From: Streptococcus cristatus
GTDB lineage: Bacteria; Bacillota; Bacilli; Lactobacillales; Streptococcaceae
Direction: 5' to 3'
Assembly (NCBI RefSeq): GCF_001578775.1
Contig: NZ_KQ969064.1
Span: forward strand, 1-38,428
DNA length: 38,428 nt
Positions within the stretch are counted from its first letter, which is position 1. Each line of letters starts with the position of its first letter. Below, piece after piece: positions 18,727 to 26,320 of this stretch. The notes under the pieces were generated by a model that saw only the letters and a list, made by a program, of their open reading frames with translations, was not told the origin of the DNA and did not search any database. Position numbers and translations under genes: made by a program.

Positions 18727-19593
18727 ATGAAACTACTCAAATCACTCTTAACTGTTTTTGCACTTGCATTTGCCCTTATCTTTGTTACAGCTTGTGGTTC
18801 AGGTGGAAATGCTACTTCTTCATCTGGCAAAACTACTGCTAAAGCTCGCACTATTGATGAAATCAAAAAAAGTGGTGAACTTCGGATTGCTGTATTTGGA
18901 GACAAGAAACCTTTTGGTTATGTAGACAACGACGGTTCTTATCAAGGTTATGACATCGAACTGGGAAATCAGCTGGCTAAAGACCTCGGCGTCAAGGTAA
19001 AATACGTTTCTGTCGATGCTGCCAACCGTGCAGAATACTTGATTTCTAACAAGGTGGACATCACCCTTGCCAACTTTACCGTCACAGACGAACGTAAGAA
19101 ACAAGTTGACTTTGCCCTTCCATACATGAAGGTTTCACTGGGTGTTGTGTCTCCTAAGAAAGGTGTCATCACAGATGTTAAACAGCTTGAAGGCAAGACT
19201 TTGATTGTCACAAAAGGAACTACCGCTGAAACATACTTTGAGAAAAATCATCCTGAAATCAAACTTCAAAAATACGACCAATATAGTGACGCTTACCAAG
19301 CCCTTCTGGACGGACGTGGAGACGCCTTTTCAACTGACAATACTGAAGTTCTAGCTTGGGCTCTTGAAAACAAAGGATATGAAGTCGGCATTACTTCACT
19401 TGGAGAACCCGATACCATTGCACCAGCAGTCCAAAAAGGAAACCAAGAGTTGCTTGATTTCATCAATAAAGACATTGAAAAATTGGGCAAGGAAAACTTC
19501 TTCCACAAGGCTTATGAAAAGACTCTTCACCCAACCTACGGTGATGCTGCAAAAGCAGATGATCTCGTCGTTGAAGGTGGAAAAGTAAAATAG
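18727..19593 (+). CDS. Amino acid ABC transporter substrate-binding lipoprotein (PEB1/Glu-Asp type)
   Basis: 288 aa. Signal peptide (1-22) with lipobox VTAC, lipidated Cys C23, then a Ser/Gly linker and an SBP family 3 domain from about residue 38. Segments such as GELRIAVFGDKKPFGYVDNDG, YDIELGNQLAKDLGV, VDITLANFTVTDERKKQVDF and IAPAVQKGNQELLDF strongly resemble PEB1a of Campylobacter as I recall it, a high-affinity Asp/Glu binder. An acidic amino acid is therefore the likely ligand (inference). RBS AAGGAGA. It is the last gene of the importer operon, followed by a long hairpin. Confidence 0.92.
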   Translation: MKLLKSLLTVFALAFALIFVTACGSGGNATSSSGKTTAKARTIDEIKKSGELRIAVFGDKKPFGYVDNDGSYQGYDIELGNQLAKDLGVKVKYVSVDAANRAEYLISNKVDITLANFTVTDERKKQVDFALPYMKVSLGVVSPKKGVITDVKQLEGKTLIVTKGTTAETYFEKNHPEIKLQKYDQYSDAYQALLDGRGDAFSTDNTEVLAWALENKGYEVGITSLGEPDTIAPAVQKGNQELLDFINKDIEKLGKENFFHKAYEKTLHPTYGDAAKADDLVVEGGKVK

Positions 19594-19630
19594 AAGCGTT
19601 GGTCAAGTAGAACAATCTGCCCTAAAGAAT

Positions 19631-19683
19631 GAACCGCATCTCAACAGTTAGACAGAAAGAGTCTAGCAGTTGAGGTGCGGTTC
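19631..19683. terminator. Long hairpin between convergent ABC operon and HAD gene
   Basis: GAACCGCA-CTCAAC and GTTGAG-TGCGGTTC, continued by TAGAC/GTCTA, form a stem of more than 20 pairs around AGAAAGA. T runs are poor on both sides, so it may be a bidirectional terminator or RNA stabiliser. Confidence 0.65.
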
Positions 19684-19713
19684 AAATTATGTTTGTTTGA
19701 TTTATTTCAGTTT

Positions 19714-20526
19714 CTACAAGTAGAGCTCAGTTAGCTTGTGGGCTACACCGTCTTGGTCGTTGGTGAGTTCAAGCTGTTGGTCAGCATAAGGCAGCAGGGT
19801 TTCGCTGGCGTTTTTCATGGCATAGCCTGTTCCCGCAAATTCTAGCATTTCGGTATCATTGTGCTCGTCACCAAAAGCAATCAGGTCCTTGCGATCGACA
19901 TTGAGGATATTGAGCAGGTACTGGAGGGCGAAGGCCTTGTTAACACCTTTAGGACCGCACTCAAGGATATTGAGAGGACCGCCCCAGGTATTGATGGAGA
20001 GTTCATGCTGGTAAAAGGCATTCATCTCTTCAGCCAGAGCATATTTGTCTGTGGCATGGGTTTGTAGCAAGATAGCATTTGGATTTTTAGTGACCAGCTG
20101 CGCCTGAAATTGATTTTCTGGCTTGAAATTATCAATGCCAAAGAGCTTGGGATCTGCGATTTCTTCGTTTGTATTGGTGATGTAGAATTTCTTACGGTAT
20201 TCACCAGCGATGAAGTCGGCTTCGATTTCTTCTTTTCGTTGGACCATATCCAGCAAAAAGGCTTTGTCTACGGTCAAGGATTGTTCAAATTCCCACTTTT
20301 TTTCAGGAATATGGACCAAAGAGCCGTTGAAGTTTATCATGGGAGTATTCAGCTCTAACTCTTTATAGAAATCCAGAGCCATGCGGTAAGGACGACCAGT
20401 TGTGATGATGACCTTGTGTCCTTTAGCCGATATTTTTTTGATAGTTTCTTTGGTAAAATCAGACAGCTTACTCTCAGAATTGAGCAAGGTTCCGTCCAAA
20501 TCTACAGCAATTACTTTATTCGTCAT
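19714..20526 (-). CDS. Cof-type HAD-IIB family hydrolase
   Basis: 270 aa. HAD motif I AVDLDGTLLNSESKL (nucleophile near residue 9), motif II IITTGRPY, motif III Lys in GPKGVNKAFAL, and motif IV FGDEHNDTEMLEFAGTGYAMKNA, with the Cof cap in between. All canonical residues are present, unlike the HAD gene at 10369. It is a cytosolic sugar-phosphate or FMN phosphatase of unknown precise substrate. RBS CGAGGAAAAAGA. It is convergent with the ABC operon and divergent from the DUF1361 gene. Confidence 0.9.
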   Translation of the reverse strand: MTNKVIAVDLDGTLLNSESKLSDFTKETIKKISAKGHKVIITTGRPYRMALDFYKELELNTPMINFNGSLVHIPEKKWEFEQSLTVDKAFLLDMVQRKEEIEADFIAGEYRKKFYITNTNEEIADPKLFGIDNFKPENQFQAQLVTKNPNAILLQTHATDKYALAEEMNAFYQHELSINTWGGPLNILECGPKGVNKAFALQYLLNILNVDRKDLIAFGDEHNDTEMLEFAGTGYAMKNASETLLPYADQQLELTNDQDGVAHKLTELYL

Positions 20527-20600
20527 TCTTTTTCCTCGTACAGTATCAATCAGTATAGTAAATCTATTATAACAGAATTAAGAATAAATGACACAAGTTG

Positions 20601-20609
20601 TGGTATAAT
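20601..20609 (+). promoter_or_regulatory. Extended -10 promoter of the DUF1361 gene
   Basis: TGGTATAAT lies about 80 bp before the ATG at 20688. There is no clear -35. The HAD gene start (minus strand) is about 75 bp on the other side. Confidence 0.55.
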
Positions 20610-20687
20610 GTTTCCTCAATAGCTAAGACGAAAGTGTTTGCTGACAGTCTGTAAGCGAAGAGAGTTAAAGTAAGGGGAGGATCTTGT

Positions 20688-21290
20688 ATGCGTAAACCAA
20701 TTTTCATTCACATTTTTTTCCTACTAATTGCATTTGTTGTGTATATTCAGGGGATTACGGTTCAGGGACCAGACCTGATATGGAATATGATTCTGGCCTT
20801 AATTGCCTATGACGCTGCGGTCTTAACGACGATATCTAAGAAGCAGAAATGGCTTTATCCACTTTTGTTGGTGGTTTGGCTGGCCTTTTATCCTAATACT
20901 TTTTATATGCTGACGGACTTGGTGCACATGACTTGGGTGGGAGATGCCCTGTGGAACCCTGTTAGCATGCGCCTATTTATGGCTTTTGTGCCGAGCATTT
21001 TATTTGGCGTTTACTGCGGTATTGAAAGCTGGAATATTTTGCGTGAGCGCTGGAAGTGGACTTGGTGGTTGGATATGCTTGCGGTTGCGGCTCTGTCTTA
21101 TCTGTCGAGTCTAGCCATTTATATCGGCCGTTATGACCGCCTCAATTCCTGGGACTTGGTGACGAGGCCCCAGCTAGTTGTCCAAAAGCTACTGGAAACC
21201 TTTCAGAAGGATCGTCTAGTATTTATCCTTGGATTTACCTTTATCCAAATCATGACTTTGCTCTTTTTAAGCAGAGAAAATAAAAAATAA
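20688..21290 (+). CDS. DUF1361 domain integral membrane protein
   Basis: 200 aa with about six hydrophobic segments. The WLAFYPNTFYMLTDLVHM stretch near residue 65 and the AIYIGRYDRLNSWDL stretch are the DUF1361 hallmarks. The protein sits in the cytoplasmic membrane; no biochemical function is established for the family that I can name. RBS AGGGGAGGA lies before the ATG. It appears monocistronic: the next gene, the purine permease, has its own promoter 33 bp after this stop. Confidence 0.85.
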   Translation: MRKPIFIHIFFLLIAFVVYIQGITVQGPDLIWNMILALIAYDAAVLTTISKKQKWLYPLLLVVWLAFYPNTFYMLTDLVHMTWVGDALWNPVSMRLFMAFVPSILFGVYCGIESWNILRERWKWTWWLDMLAVAALSYLSSLAIYIGRYDRLNSWDLVTRPQLVVQKLLETFQKDRLVFILGFTFIQIMTLLFLSRENKK

Positions 21291-21322
21291 GACACTTTAA
21301 AGTATTTTTTGGAGCAATGGAC

Positions 21323-21351
21323 TTGAAAAAGTGAATGTTTTTGAGTATAAT
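21323..21351 (+). promoter_or_regulatory. Promoter of the NCS2 permease gene
   Basis: TTGAAA and TATAAT with a 17-bp spacer. The leader is about 100 nt. Confidence 0.7.
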
Positions 21352-21357
21352 CATAGT

Positions 21358-21370
21358 ATTGTTCGTAAAT
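21358..21370 (+). promoter_or_regulatory. PurBox-like operator at the transcription start
   Basis: ATTGTTCGTAAAT fits the reverse PurBox AWWGTTCGGWWWT with one mismatch. A weaker CGAA half follows at 21372-21377, making a TTCG/CGAA inverted pair. It suggests PurR control of purine uptake (inference). Confidence 0.5.
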
Positions 21371-21454
21371 AACGAATAAGCAGCACTGTTTTAAAGAAAA
21401 TCAGGAGTTCTCTTTTATACAGTTGCCATAAAACAATTTAGGAGATTATCTATA

Positions 21455-22876
21455 ATGGATAAATTATTTAAACTCAAAGAGCACGGTACGGATATTCGTA
21501 CGGAAGTTCTCGCTGGGTTAACAACTTTCTTTGCTATGAGCTATATCCTCTTTGTCAATCCAGCCATGCTGTCACAAACGGGTATGCCAGCTCAAGGTGT
21601 CTTTCTGGCTACGATCATCGGTTCCGTTGCTGGAACACTCATGATGGCCTTTTATGCCAACCTCCCTTACGCACAGGCGCCGGGGATGGGCCTCAATGCT
21701 TTCTTTACCTTCACGGTTGTCTTTAGTCTGGGCTATACTTGGCAAGAAGCTTTGGGCATGGTCTTCATCTGTGGTCTGATCTCTCTCTTCATTACCCTGA
21801 CTAAGATTCGGAAGGCTATTATCGAGTCTATTCCATCAGCTTTGCGTTCAGCTATTTCCGCTGGTATCGGCGTCTTCCTAGCTTATGTAGGGATTAAAAA
21901 TGCCGGACTGTTGAAGTTTTCGATTGATCCTGGCAACTATGTAGTAGCTGGTAAAGGAGCTGACCAAGCGAAGGCTGCTCTTACAGCAAACTCAGCTGCA
22001 ACTCCAGGATTAGTTGATTTTAATAATCCAGCAGTTTTGCTGGCTTTACTTGGTCTAGCGATTACAGTTTTCTTTGTTATCAAGGGCATCAAAGGTGGCA
22101 TTATCTTGTCTATCTTTACAACGACAGTTGTAGCGATTGCTGTTGGCTTGGTAAACTTGTCTGCGATTGACTTCGGTCAGCACAATCTGTCAACAGCTCT
22201 GAAAGAACTTGGACAAGTGTTCGGGGTTGCGGTTGGTCCAGAAGGCTTGGGAGCTCTCTTTGCTGATACGGCGCGCCTGCCTCAGACATTTATGGCCATC
22301 CTAGCCTTCTCTCTGACGGATATCTTTGATACTATTGGTACCTTGATCGGAACTGGTGAAAAAGTTGGTATCGTCGCAAGCTCTGGTGAAAACCATGAGT
22401 CAGAAGGTTTGGATAAGGCTTTGTACTCAGACTTGATCGGAACGACTATCGGTGCAATCGCCGGAACATCTAACGTTACTACTTACGTAGAGTCTGCAGC
22501 TGGTATCGGAGCTGGCGGACGGACAGGTTTGACAGCCTTAGTTGTAGCGGTCTGCTTTGCAGTATCTAGCTTCTTTAGTCCACTTTTGGCAATCGTTCCA
22601 ACAGCAGCAACTGCACCAATCTTGATTGTCGTTGGGATCATGATGCTTGGCAGTTTGAAAAATATCCAGTGGGATGATATGGCAGAAGCTGTCCCAGCTT
22701 TCTTTACCTCTATCTTCATGGGCTTCACTTACAGTATCACGAACGGGATTGCAGCAGGATTTATCATGTATGCTCTTGTGAAAGTTATCAAAGGGCAAGC
22801 TAAGGATGTGCATCCAATGATTTGGATTTTAAATCTCCTCTTCATCCTTAACTTTATCAGCCTAGCTCTTTCTTAA
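21455..22876 (+). CDS. NCS2 family purine permease (AzgA/PbuG type)
   Basis: 473 aa, about 12-14 membrane segments. Family motifs: N-terminal TDIRTEVLAGLTTFFAMSYI, QAPGMGLNAFFTF in the TM3 region, LTDIFDTIGTLIGTGEKVG (substrate-site Asp/Glu) and ESAAGIGAGGRTGLTA (TM10). These place it with hypoxanthine/guanine/adenine proton symporters, not with uracil or xanthine carriers. RBS AGGAGATTATCTATA before the ATG. The PurBox-like site fits purine salvage regulation. A terminator follows at 22888. Confidence 0.93.
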   Translation: MDKLFKLKEHGTDIRTEVLAGLTTFFAMSYILFVNPAMLSQTGMPAQGVFLATIIGSVAGTLMMAFYANLPYAQAPGMGLNAFFTFTVVFSLGYTWQEALGMVFICGLISLFITLTKIRKAIIESIPSALRSAISAGIGVFLAYVGIKNAGLLKFSIDPGNYVVAGKGADQAKAALTANSAATPGLVDFNNPAVLLALLGLAITVFFVIKGIKGGIILSIFTTTVVAIAVGLVNLSAIDFGQHNLSTALKELGQVFGVAVGPEGLGALFADTARLPQTFMAILAFSLTDIFDTIGTLIGTGEKVGIVASSGENHESEGLDKALYSDLIGTTIGAIAGTSNVTTYVESAAGIGAGGRTGLTALVVAVCFAVSSFFSPLLAIVPTAATAPILIVVGIMMLGSLKNIQWDDMAEAVPAFFTSIFMGFTYSITNGIAAGFIMYALVKVIKGQAKDVHPMIWILNLLFILNFISLALS

Positions 22877-22887
22877 GAATCAGTATT

Positions 22888-22918
22888 AAGAAGTTGGAAA
22901 TCTTCCAGCTTCTTTTTT
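22888..22918 (+). terminator. Rho-independent terminator after the NCS2 permease
   Basis: AAGAAGTTGGA and TTCCAGCTTCTT pair with one wobble across a short loop and run into TTTTTT. Confidence 0.85.
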
Positions 22919-23063
22919 GCAGGAAAAATTTAGGAAATGTCCTAGTTTACTTCTAAATAAAAGCGAGTGACCTGCTTTGATTAGAAGATTTCGAAAGCTC
23001 ATCTAATTTTTTTCAAACATTTTGCTTCCTCTATTAGAAAATTGAGCGCAAATGCAAATCTTC

Positions 23064-23072
23064 TGGTATAAT
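23064..23072 (+). promoter_or_regulatory. Extended -10 promoter placed to start at the tsaE ATG
   Basis: TGGTATAAT ends 6 bp before the ATG at 23079, with TTGAGC 19 bp upstream of the hexamer. Transcription would begin at or within a base or two of the ATG, implying a leaderless message. Confidence 0.6.
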
Positions 23073-23078
23073 AAAAGA

Positions 23079-23519
23079 ATGTTTAGTCATAATGAAGAAG
23101 AATTAATCAAATGGGGCCAGCGTCTCGGAAGCCTCCTTCAGGAGCAAGATGTTTTGGTTTTGACAGGAGACTTGGGTGCGGGTAAGACGACTTTTACCAA
23201 GGGCTTGGCCCAAGGTCTGGGCATCAAGCAGATGATCAAAAGTCCGACCTATACGATTGTTCGCGAGTATGAAGGACGTTTGCCACTGTATCATTTAGAT
23301 GTCTATCGGATTGGTGAAGATCCAGACTCGATTGACTTGGATGATTTTCTCTTTGGTGAGGGAGTTACGGTCATTGAGTGGGGAGAATTGCTATTTGATA
23401 GTTTACCAGATGATTATCTGAAGCTGACTCTTCTAAAGAAAGACGACGGCCGTGAGTTAGTCTTTGAAAGTCAGGGATGCCGCTCTCAGGAACTGCTGGA
23501 GGAATTGCTGCATGACTGA
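23079..23519 (+). CDS. tsaE: tRNA t6A biosynthesis ATPase TsaE
   Basis: 146 aa. P-loop GDLGAGKTT (30-38), then SPTYTIVREYEGRLPLYHLDVYRIG and VTVIEWGELL, the standard TsaE (YjeE) signature. It partners TsaB/TsaD in threonylcarbamoylation of A37 in ANN-decoding tRNAs. An in-frame ATG at 23052 lies upstream of the -10 element and would add MQIFWYNKR, so 23079 is chosen; family members also start at this point. There is no Shine-Dalgarno, in keeping with a leaderless start. It heads a tsaE-GNAT-LCP cluster common in streptococci. Confidence 0.93.
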   Translation: MFSHNEEELIKWGQRLGSLLQEQDVLVLTGDLGAGKTTFTKGLAQGLGIKQMIKSPTYTIVREYEGRLPLYHLDVYRIGEDPDSIDLDDFLFGEGVTVIEWGELLFDSLPDDYLKLTLLKKDDGRELVFESQGCRSQELLEELLHD

Positions 23520-23525
23520 ATTTGA

Positions 23526-24032
23526 TTGGTCTTGCGGGAGGCAGAAAAGGCAGATGCCGCTGACTTGATTCGCTTTTTAAATCAAGTCGGAGCCGAGTCA
23601 GACTATATGACCTTGGATGAGGCGGGGATTTTGATGGATGAAGAGCAGATGGCTCAGTTCATTCAGCGCCAAGCTGAGTCGGATAATCAGCTTTATCTCT
23701 TGGCCTTGCTTGATAATGAAATCGCTGGGATTGTCAGTATCACAGCGGATTTTCATGAACGGATTCGCCACATTGGGCAAGTCTTTATCGTTGTCAAAAA
23801 AGCCTTTTGGAATCAAGGCCTCGGTCGTATCTTGCTAGAAGAAGCTGTGGACTGGGCAGAAAATGGAAGCAGTCTTCGCCGTTTGGAACTGACTGTTCAG
23901 GTTAGAAATGAGCGAGCTGTTCATCTCTATAAAGAATTAGGATTTGAAATCGAAGGCCTGCAAAAAAGAGGGGCCTATTTAAGAGAAGGGATATTTCTAG
24001 ATGTTTACCTGATGGGAAAACTGATAGATTGA
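23526..24032 (+). CDS. GNAT family N-acetyltransferase (start region probably frameshifted)
   Basis: 168 aa from a TTG. GNAT motif A is FIVVKKAFWNQGLGRILLEEAV and motif B is LELTVQVRNERAVHLYKELGFEIEG; the domain is full. The start is odd: the only Shine-Dalgarno (GGAGGA, 23499-23504) serves an ATG at 23512 that overlaps the tsaE stop. That frame reads MTEFDW and then leaves the GNAT frame, which itself has a TGA at 23523-23525. Restoring one G in the GG at 23528-23529 would join MTEFDW to VLREAEKAD. So either a 1-base deletion disabled the proper start, or weak TTG initiation is used. The substrate is unknown. Confidence 0.85.
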   Translation: MVLREAEKADAADLIRFLNQVGAESDYMTLDEAGILMDEEQMAQFIQRQAESDNQLYLLALLDNEIAGIVSITADFHERIRHIGQVFIVVKKAFWNQGLGRILLEEAVDWAENGSSLRRLELTVQVRNERAVHLYKELGFEIEGLQKRGAYLREGIFLDVYLMGKLID

Positions 24033-24038
24033 TGAAAT

Positions 24039-25292
24039 ATGTTTAAAAAAATTGTACGAATGTTTTTGAGCCTGTTGCTTGTCACAGCTATTGGAGTAGG
24101 GGGCTATGCTTGGACTATTTACAATCAGTCAACGGACGCCTTGTCCCATACTTACAAGGGTTTTGGGAATGAGACGAACGTTATTGCGGAAACCAAGCCC
24201 TTGACGATTTTACTGATGGGAGTAGATACAGGAAGCGGCTCGCGGTCTGATACCTGGAAGGGAAATAGCGACTCCATGCTCCTCCTATCTGTCAATCCTC
24301 AGACTAAAAAGACGGTCATGATGAGTCTGGAGCGGGATATTCTGACTCAAATCGATGAAAATGGCGAAACGACAGAAGCCAAACTCAATGCTGCCTATGC
24401 TTATGGTGGTGCAGAATTGGCCATTGCGACCATTGAGAAATTGATGAATATCCATATTGACCGTTATGTGATGATCAATATGCAAGGACTGGTTCAGCTA
24501 GTCGATGCAGTTGGCGGTATTGAAGTCAACAATACTTTTGATTTCCCAATTTCTATCGAAGAAAATGAACCGGAATATACTGCAACTGTCGAGCCAGGCA
24601 AGCATTTGATCAATGGAGACCAGGCTCTGGTTTATGCCCGCATGCGTTACCAGGATCCAGAGGGGGATTACGGTCGTCAGAAACGTCAGCGTGAGGTGAT
24701 CCGAAAGGTCGTTGAGAAGGTGCTCAGTCTTAACAGTATTAGCCATTATCAAGCTATTTTGCGAGCAGTCAGCAAGAATATGCAGACCAATGTAGCGCTG
24801 GATGCGGGAAGTATCCCTCAGTTATTGGGCTACAAAGACGCCTTTAGAAGCATTCAATCTGAACAGTTGCGTGGGGAAGATGCTACCTTGGCTGATGGCG
24901 GTAGCTATCAGTTGGTTACGTCTGAGCATTTGCTAGAAATGCAAAATTTGATTCGGAAAACGTTGGGCTTGTCTTCAGTTAAGACTCTGAAAACCAATGC
25001 CGTACTGTATGAAGACTTGATGGGAGGCCGGAGCCTACGTGCTTCTAGTTCAGAGAGTTCAAGCTCAGTCCAGAATGATCGAGCTATTTATAGCCAACCT
25101 AGTGAGAGCACTTATGGTAGTAGCTATAGCAGTTATAGTAGTTATAGTAGTTATAGCAACTATAGTTCCTATACTCCTGAGCCTAGTGCTAGCAGTGAAC
25201 CGCCAGCAAGTTCTGCGCCTGCATCTACGCCAGCTCCGACACCGTCAGCATCATCTGCCGATCATTCCACAACATCAGCATCTTCAGAATAA
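24039..25292 (+). CDS. LytR-CpsA-Psr (LCP) family cell-wall glycopolymer ligase
   Basis: 417 aa. A short cytoplasmic start, one membrane helix (about 7-27), then an extracellular LCP domain. Conserved elements are TILLMGVDTGSGSRSDTWKGNSDSMLLLSVN, the Arg-bearing SLERDIL, and ALVYARMRYQDPEGDYGRQKRQREVI. LCP enzymes transfer teichoic acid or capsule from lipid carrier to peptidoglycan. The last ~80 residues are low complexity: SSYSSYSSYS repeats, then a Pro/Ala/Ser tail. The order tsaE-acetyltransferase-LCP matches the streptococcal lytR locus. The gene is followed after 7 nt by the second 175-bp repeat. Confidence 0.92.
   Translation: MFKKIVRMFLSLLLVTAIGVGGYAWTIYNQSTDALSHTYKGFGNETNVIAETKPLTILLMGVDTGSGSRSDTWKGNSDSMLLLSVNPQTKKTVMMSLERDILTQIDENGETTEAKLNAAYAYGGAELAIATIEKLMNIHIDRYVMINMQGLVQLVDAVGGIEVNNTFDFPISIEENEPEYTATVEPGKHLINGDQALVYARMRYQDPEGDYGRQKRQREVIRKVVEKVLSLNSISHYQAILRAVSKNMQTNVALDAGSIPQLLGYKDAFRSIQSEQLRGEDATLADGGSYQLVTSEHLLEMQNLIRKTLGLSSVKTLKTNAVLYEDLMGGRSLRASSSESSSSVQNDRAIYSQPSESTYGSSYSSYSSYSSYSNYSSYTPEPSASSEPPASSAPASTPAPTPSASSADHSTTSASSE
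25118..25172 (+). repeat. Short in-frame repeat (AGTTATAGT-type) in the LCP gene tail
   Basis: Nine-base units coding Ser-Tyr-Ser recur about five times, giving SSYSSYSSYSSYSNYSSY. The repeat length keeps the frame, so copy-number change would only lengthen or shorten the tail. Confidence 0.75.
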
Positions 25293-25299
25293 ACAAATC

Positions 25300-25474
25300 G
25301 AGGCTGGGACAAAAGTCCTAGCCTCTCAATTGTATTTGGATTGTCGAGAAAGACGCAGTGGTTGAGTGGACTCTATTACGCTGATTGCAGCAGCTTTTAT
25401 AGCCCTACTCAACTGTGCGGAGGTGGGACGACGAAATCGAATTCTAACGAATTACCGATTTCTGTCCCACTCTC
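25300..25474 (+). repeat. 175-bp structured intergenic repeat, copy B
   Basis: Same length as copy A at 4022-4196 with about ten substitutions and no gaps. It starts 7 nt after the LCP stop. The three hairpins are kept: the first GAGGCTGGGAC / GTCCTAGCCTC, the central TTGAGTGGACT / AGCCCTACTCAA arm, and the third GGGACGACGAAATCG / CGATTTCTGTCCC. The inner hairpin changes from GCTGAT/ATCAGC to GCTG/CAGC with two coupled substitutions. Confidence 0.85.
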
Positions 25475-25495
25475 GATTTTTAATGTTTTTGAGTT

Positions 25496-26124
25496 TTATT
25501 TTGTTAGCAACTTCCAGAAGAAATCAATGATATAGGTCAGGCCGTAAGTGTAGATGATGAGGGTGATGGGTTTGCAGAGCACGATAATCAGCATATACTT
25601 TTTGAAGGTCATCTTGGTCAAGGCGGCTAGCATACAGAGGAAATCAGCGGGACTGATGGGCCAAATCATCATAAAGATAAAGAAACGCTCAAAGCGATTG
25701 CCCTCATCCAGCCAGCCCACATACTTGTCATAGGTCCGCTTGCTGACGACGGACTGGACAAAGGCTGGTCCGTAGGTGCGAGCCAGATAGAAGATGATGG
25801 CGCAGCCGATGACGATGCCGACATAGTTGTAGATGGTGCCAACGATATGCCCGTAGATAAAGATGCCTGCTACAGAGGTCAAGGCACACAGGGGATAATG
25901 GGTACGACAGTCTGCAAGATTTGTAGGAAGATAAACAGAGGTGGTCCCCAGATGCCTGCTTGTCTGATAAAGGCAGACAAGGTTTCCTTGGACTGGAGGA
26001 TCCCTGCATAGTAGGCCCAGATACAAAAGGCCACTGTCCCTACAGCTCCGATGATGGACGACCAGTTGATGATTTTTTGCAAAAAGGGAGAAACGGTTTT
26101 CATTTCTCGATCCTTACTTGCCAT
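25496..26124 (-). pseudogene. TVP38/TMEM64 (DedA-like VTT) membrane protein, frameshifted
   Basis: Start at 26124 (GGAGGTGCCT before the ATG): MASKDREMKTVSPFLQK, a membrane helix, then GPPLFIFLQILQTVVPIIP and a premature stop after CVP. In another frame the protein resumes at once as CALTSVAGIFIYGHIVGTIY, NYVGIVIGCAIIFYLARTYG, and runs to a normal C-terminus LLTK at 25496. The VTT-domain signature is thus split at a CACACA dinucleotide run (25888-25895). Removing one CA pair restores the frame. Members are putative lipid-related or small-molecule membrane proteins; the function here is unknown. Confidence 0.85.
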
Positions 26125-26218
26125 AGGCACCTCCAAGAGAATTATTATTATATCTACTATAGCATCTTTTGCCATTTTTGTAAGCTTTGAAGCTATAGGT
26201 GCTAAAAAGTATGAAAGA

Positions 26219-26227
26219 TGATATAAT
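26219..26227 (+). promoter_or_regulatory. Extended -10 promoter of the unknown membrane protein
   Basis: TGATATAAT. The 25 bp before it (TATAGGTGCTAAAAAG plus about ten bases) closely match the sequence before the yqeG -10 at 27129. Confidence 0.55.
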
Positions 26228-26320
26228 GACATGACTGGTGAGCAATAATCTATAAGCATTCAAAAATTAGAGAGAGTGCTTGTGCTCGAACTAAAAATTC
26301 TAAGAGTTAGGAGAGTTATA

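Noticed and set aside
21352..21454. Possible purine riboswitch in the leader of the NCS2 permease
   Set aside because: The aptamer's conserved junction bases and paired loops could not be found. Only the TTCG/CGAA inverted pair is visible.
23052..23078. Upstream ATG for tsaE
   Set aside because: It would put the -10 element inside the coding sequence, and the added residues do not match the family.
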